Shown here in pieces: positions 5,970-6,217 of a stretch of 6,217 nt of DNA; within the stretch, counting starts at the first letter, position 1, and each line of letters starts with the position of its first letter. The notes under the pieces are model-generated. The model saw only the letters and a program-made list of their open reading frames with translations. It searched no databases and was not told the DNA's origin. Source of the stretch: Candidatus Halomonas stercoripullorum (lineage in GTDB: Bacteria > Pseudomonadota > Gammaproteobacteria > Pseudomonadales > Halomonadaceae); assembly GCA_019114645.1 (NCBI GenBank), contig DXFC01000090.1:1-6217 (forward strand). The letters are read 5' to 3'. The translations under genes and the position numbers were made by a program.

Positions 5970-6217
5970 TCAGCAGTCCGACTCCCTTCGCACCTGCTCC
6001 AGCCCCGCATCCGAGATCAGCCCCTGCGCATGGGCATGGACTGCCATGCCGGCGCTATCCTCGGCCAGCACCAGGTCGCAGCCGGTATGGCGAATCTCAT
6101 TACGCAGCATGTTGATGGCACGCTCCCGCTCGGGCTTGCGCTCGACCCGGCGAATGTAAACCACGCGAACACGTTCGGGGAATTCGTGCACGATGCGAGC
6201 ATAAACCTCGGGGTCGT
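5970..6217 (-). CDS. App1-like (DUF2183) phosphatase, C-terminal fragment (runs off the right edge)
   Basis: Only the last 82 codons are in the window, the frame being open to the right edge. The fragment begins DPEVYARIVHEFPERVRVVY, a good match to the end of the App1 catalytic domain (PF09949), where SGExDPE-Y is followed by a strand with YIR (here VVYIRRV). It then has LVLAEDSAGMAVHAHAQGLI, the typical terminal region before the stop. Yeast App1 is a phosphatidate phosphatase; the bacterial homologues are uncharacterised, so the substrate here is unknown. The catalytic DxDxT-type motif lies outside the window and cannot be checked. The C-terminus ends RRESDC. The gene is on the same strand as the Ntn hydrolase, 130 bases upstream of it, with no obvious terminator between. 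An internal GTG at 6191 is just a codon of this frame, not a start. Confidence 0.75.
   Translation of the reverse strand, partial: DPEVYARIVHEFPERVRVVYIRRVERKPERERAINMLRNEIRHTGCDLVLAEDSAGMAVHAHAQGLISDAGLEQVRRESDC

Overview
The window is GC-rich, densely coding chromosomal DNA. It carries seven recognisable genes, two of them cut by the window edges. The gene set (parE, yqiA, pgi, cmoA-cmoB) and the close similarity of the products to E. coli proteins recalled from memory point to a gammaproteobacterium. A halophilic Halomonas-like genus is my best guess, but this rests on the look of the proteins and not on a database search.

Left part (1-2729, all on the minus strand): read in the direction of transcription, the order is pgi (glucose-6-phosphate isomerase), yqiA (small serine esterase) and the first 97 codons of parE (topoisomerase IV subunit B). 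yqiA next to parE is also the E. coli arrangement. A LexA-box-like sequence lies just upstream of yqiA.

Middle part (2730-4546): a 79-base divergent spacer separates pgi from the plus-strand pair cmoA-cmoB. CmoA makes carboxy-S-adenosylmethionine. CmoB uses it to turn 5-hydroxyuridine at tRNA position 34 into 5-oxyacetyluridine (cmo5U). Their reading frames are one base apart, so they almost certainly form one operon. cmoB ends convergently against the next gene, with the two stop codons sharing a CTAG tetranucleotide.

Right part (4543-6217, minus strand): in transcription order this holds the C-terminal end of an App1-like (DUF2183) phosphatase, a 160-residue stand-alone HslV/proteasome-like Ntn hydrolase, a hairpin terminator, and a YugP-type membrane zinc metallopeptidase. 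This is the least conventional section. Two unrelated peptidase-type genes are neighbours, and the Ntn hydrolase has no visible ATPase partner.

No RNA gene, mobile element, CRISPR array or long repeat was seen, and no gene-free stretch exceeds about 150 bases. I found no clear evidence of an undescribed multi-gene system. The best leads are the orphan Ntn hydrolase, the LexA-like site and the dyad over the metallopeptidase promoter.
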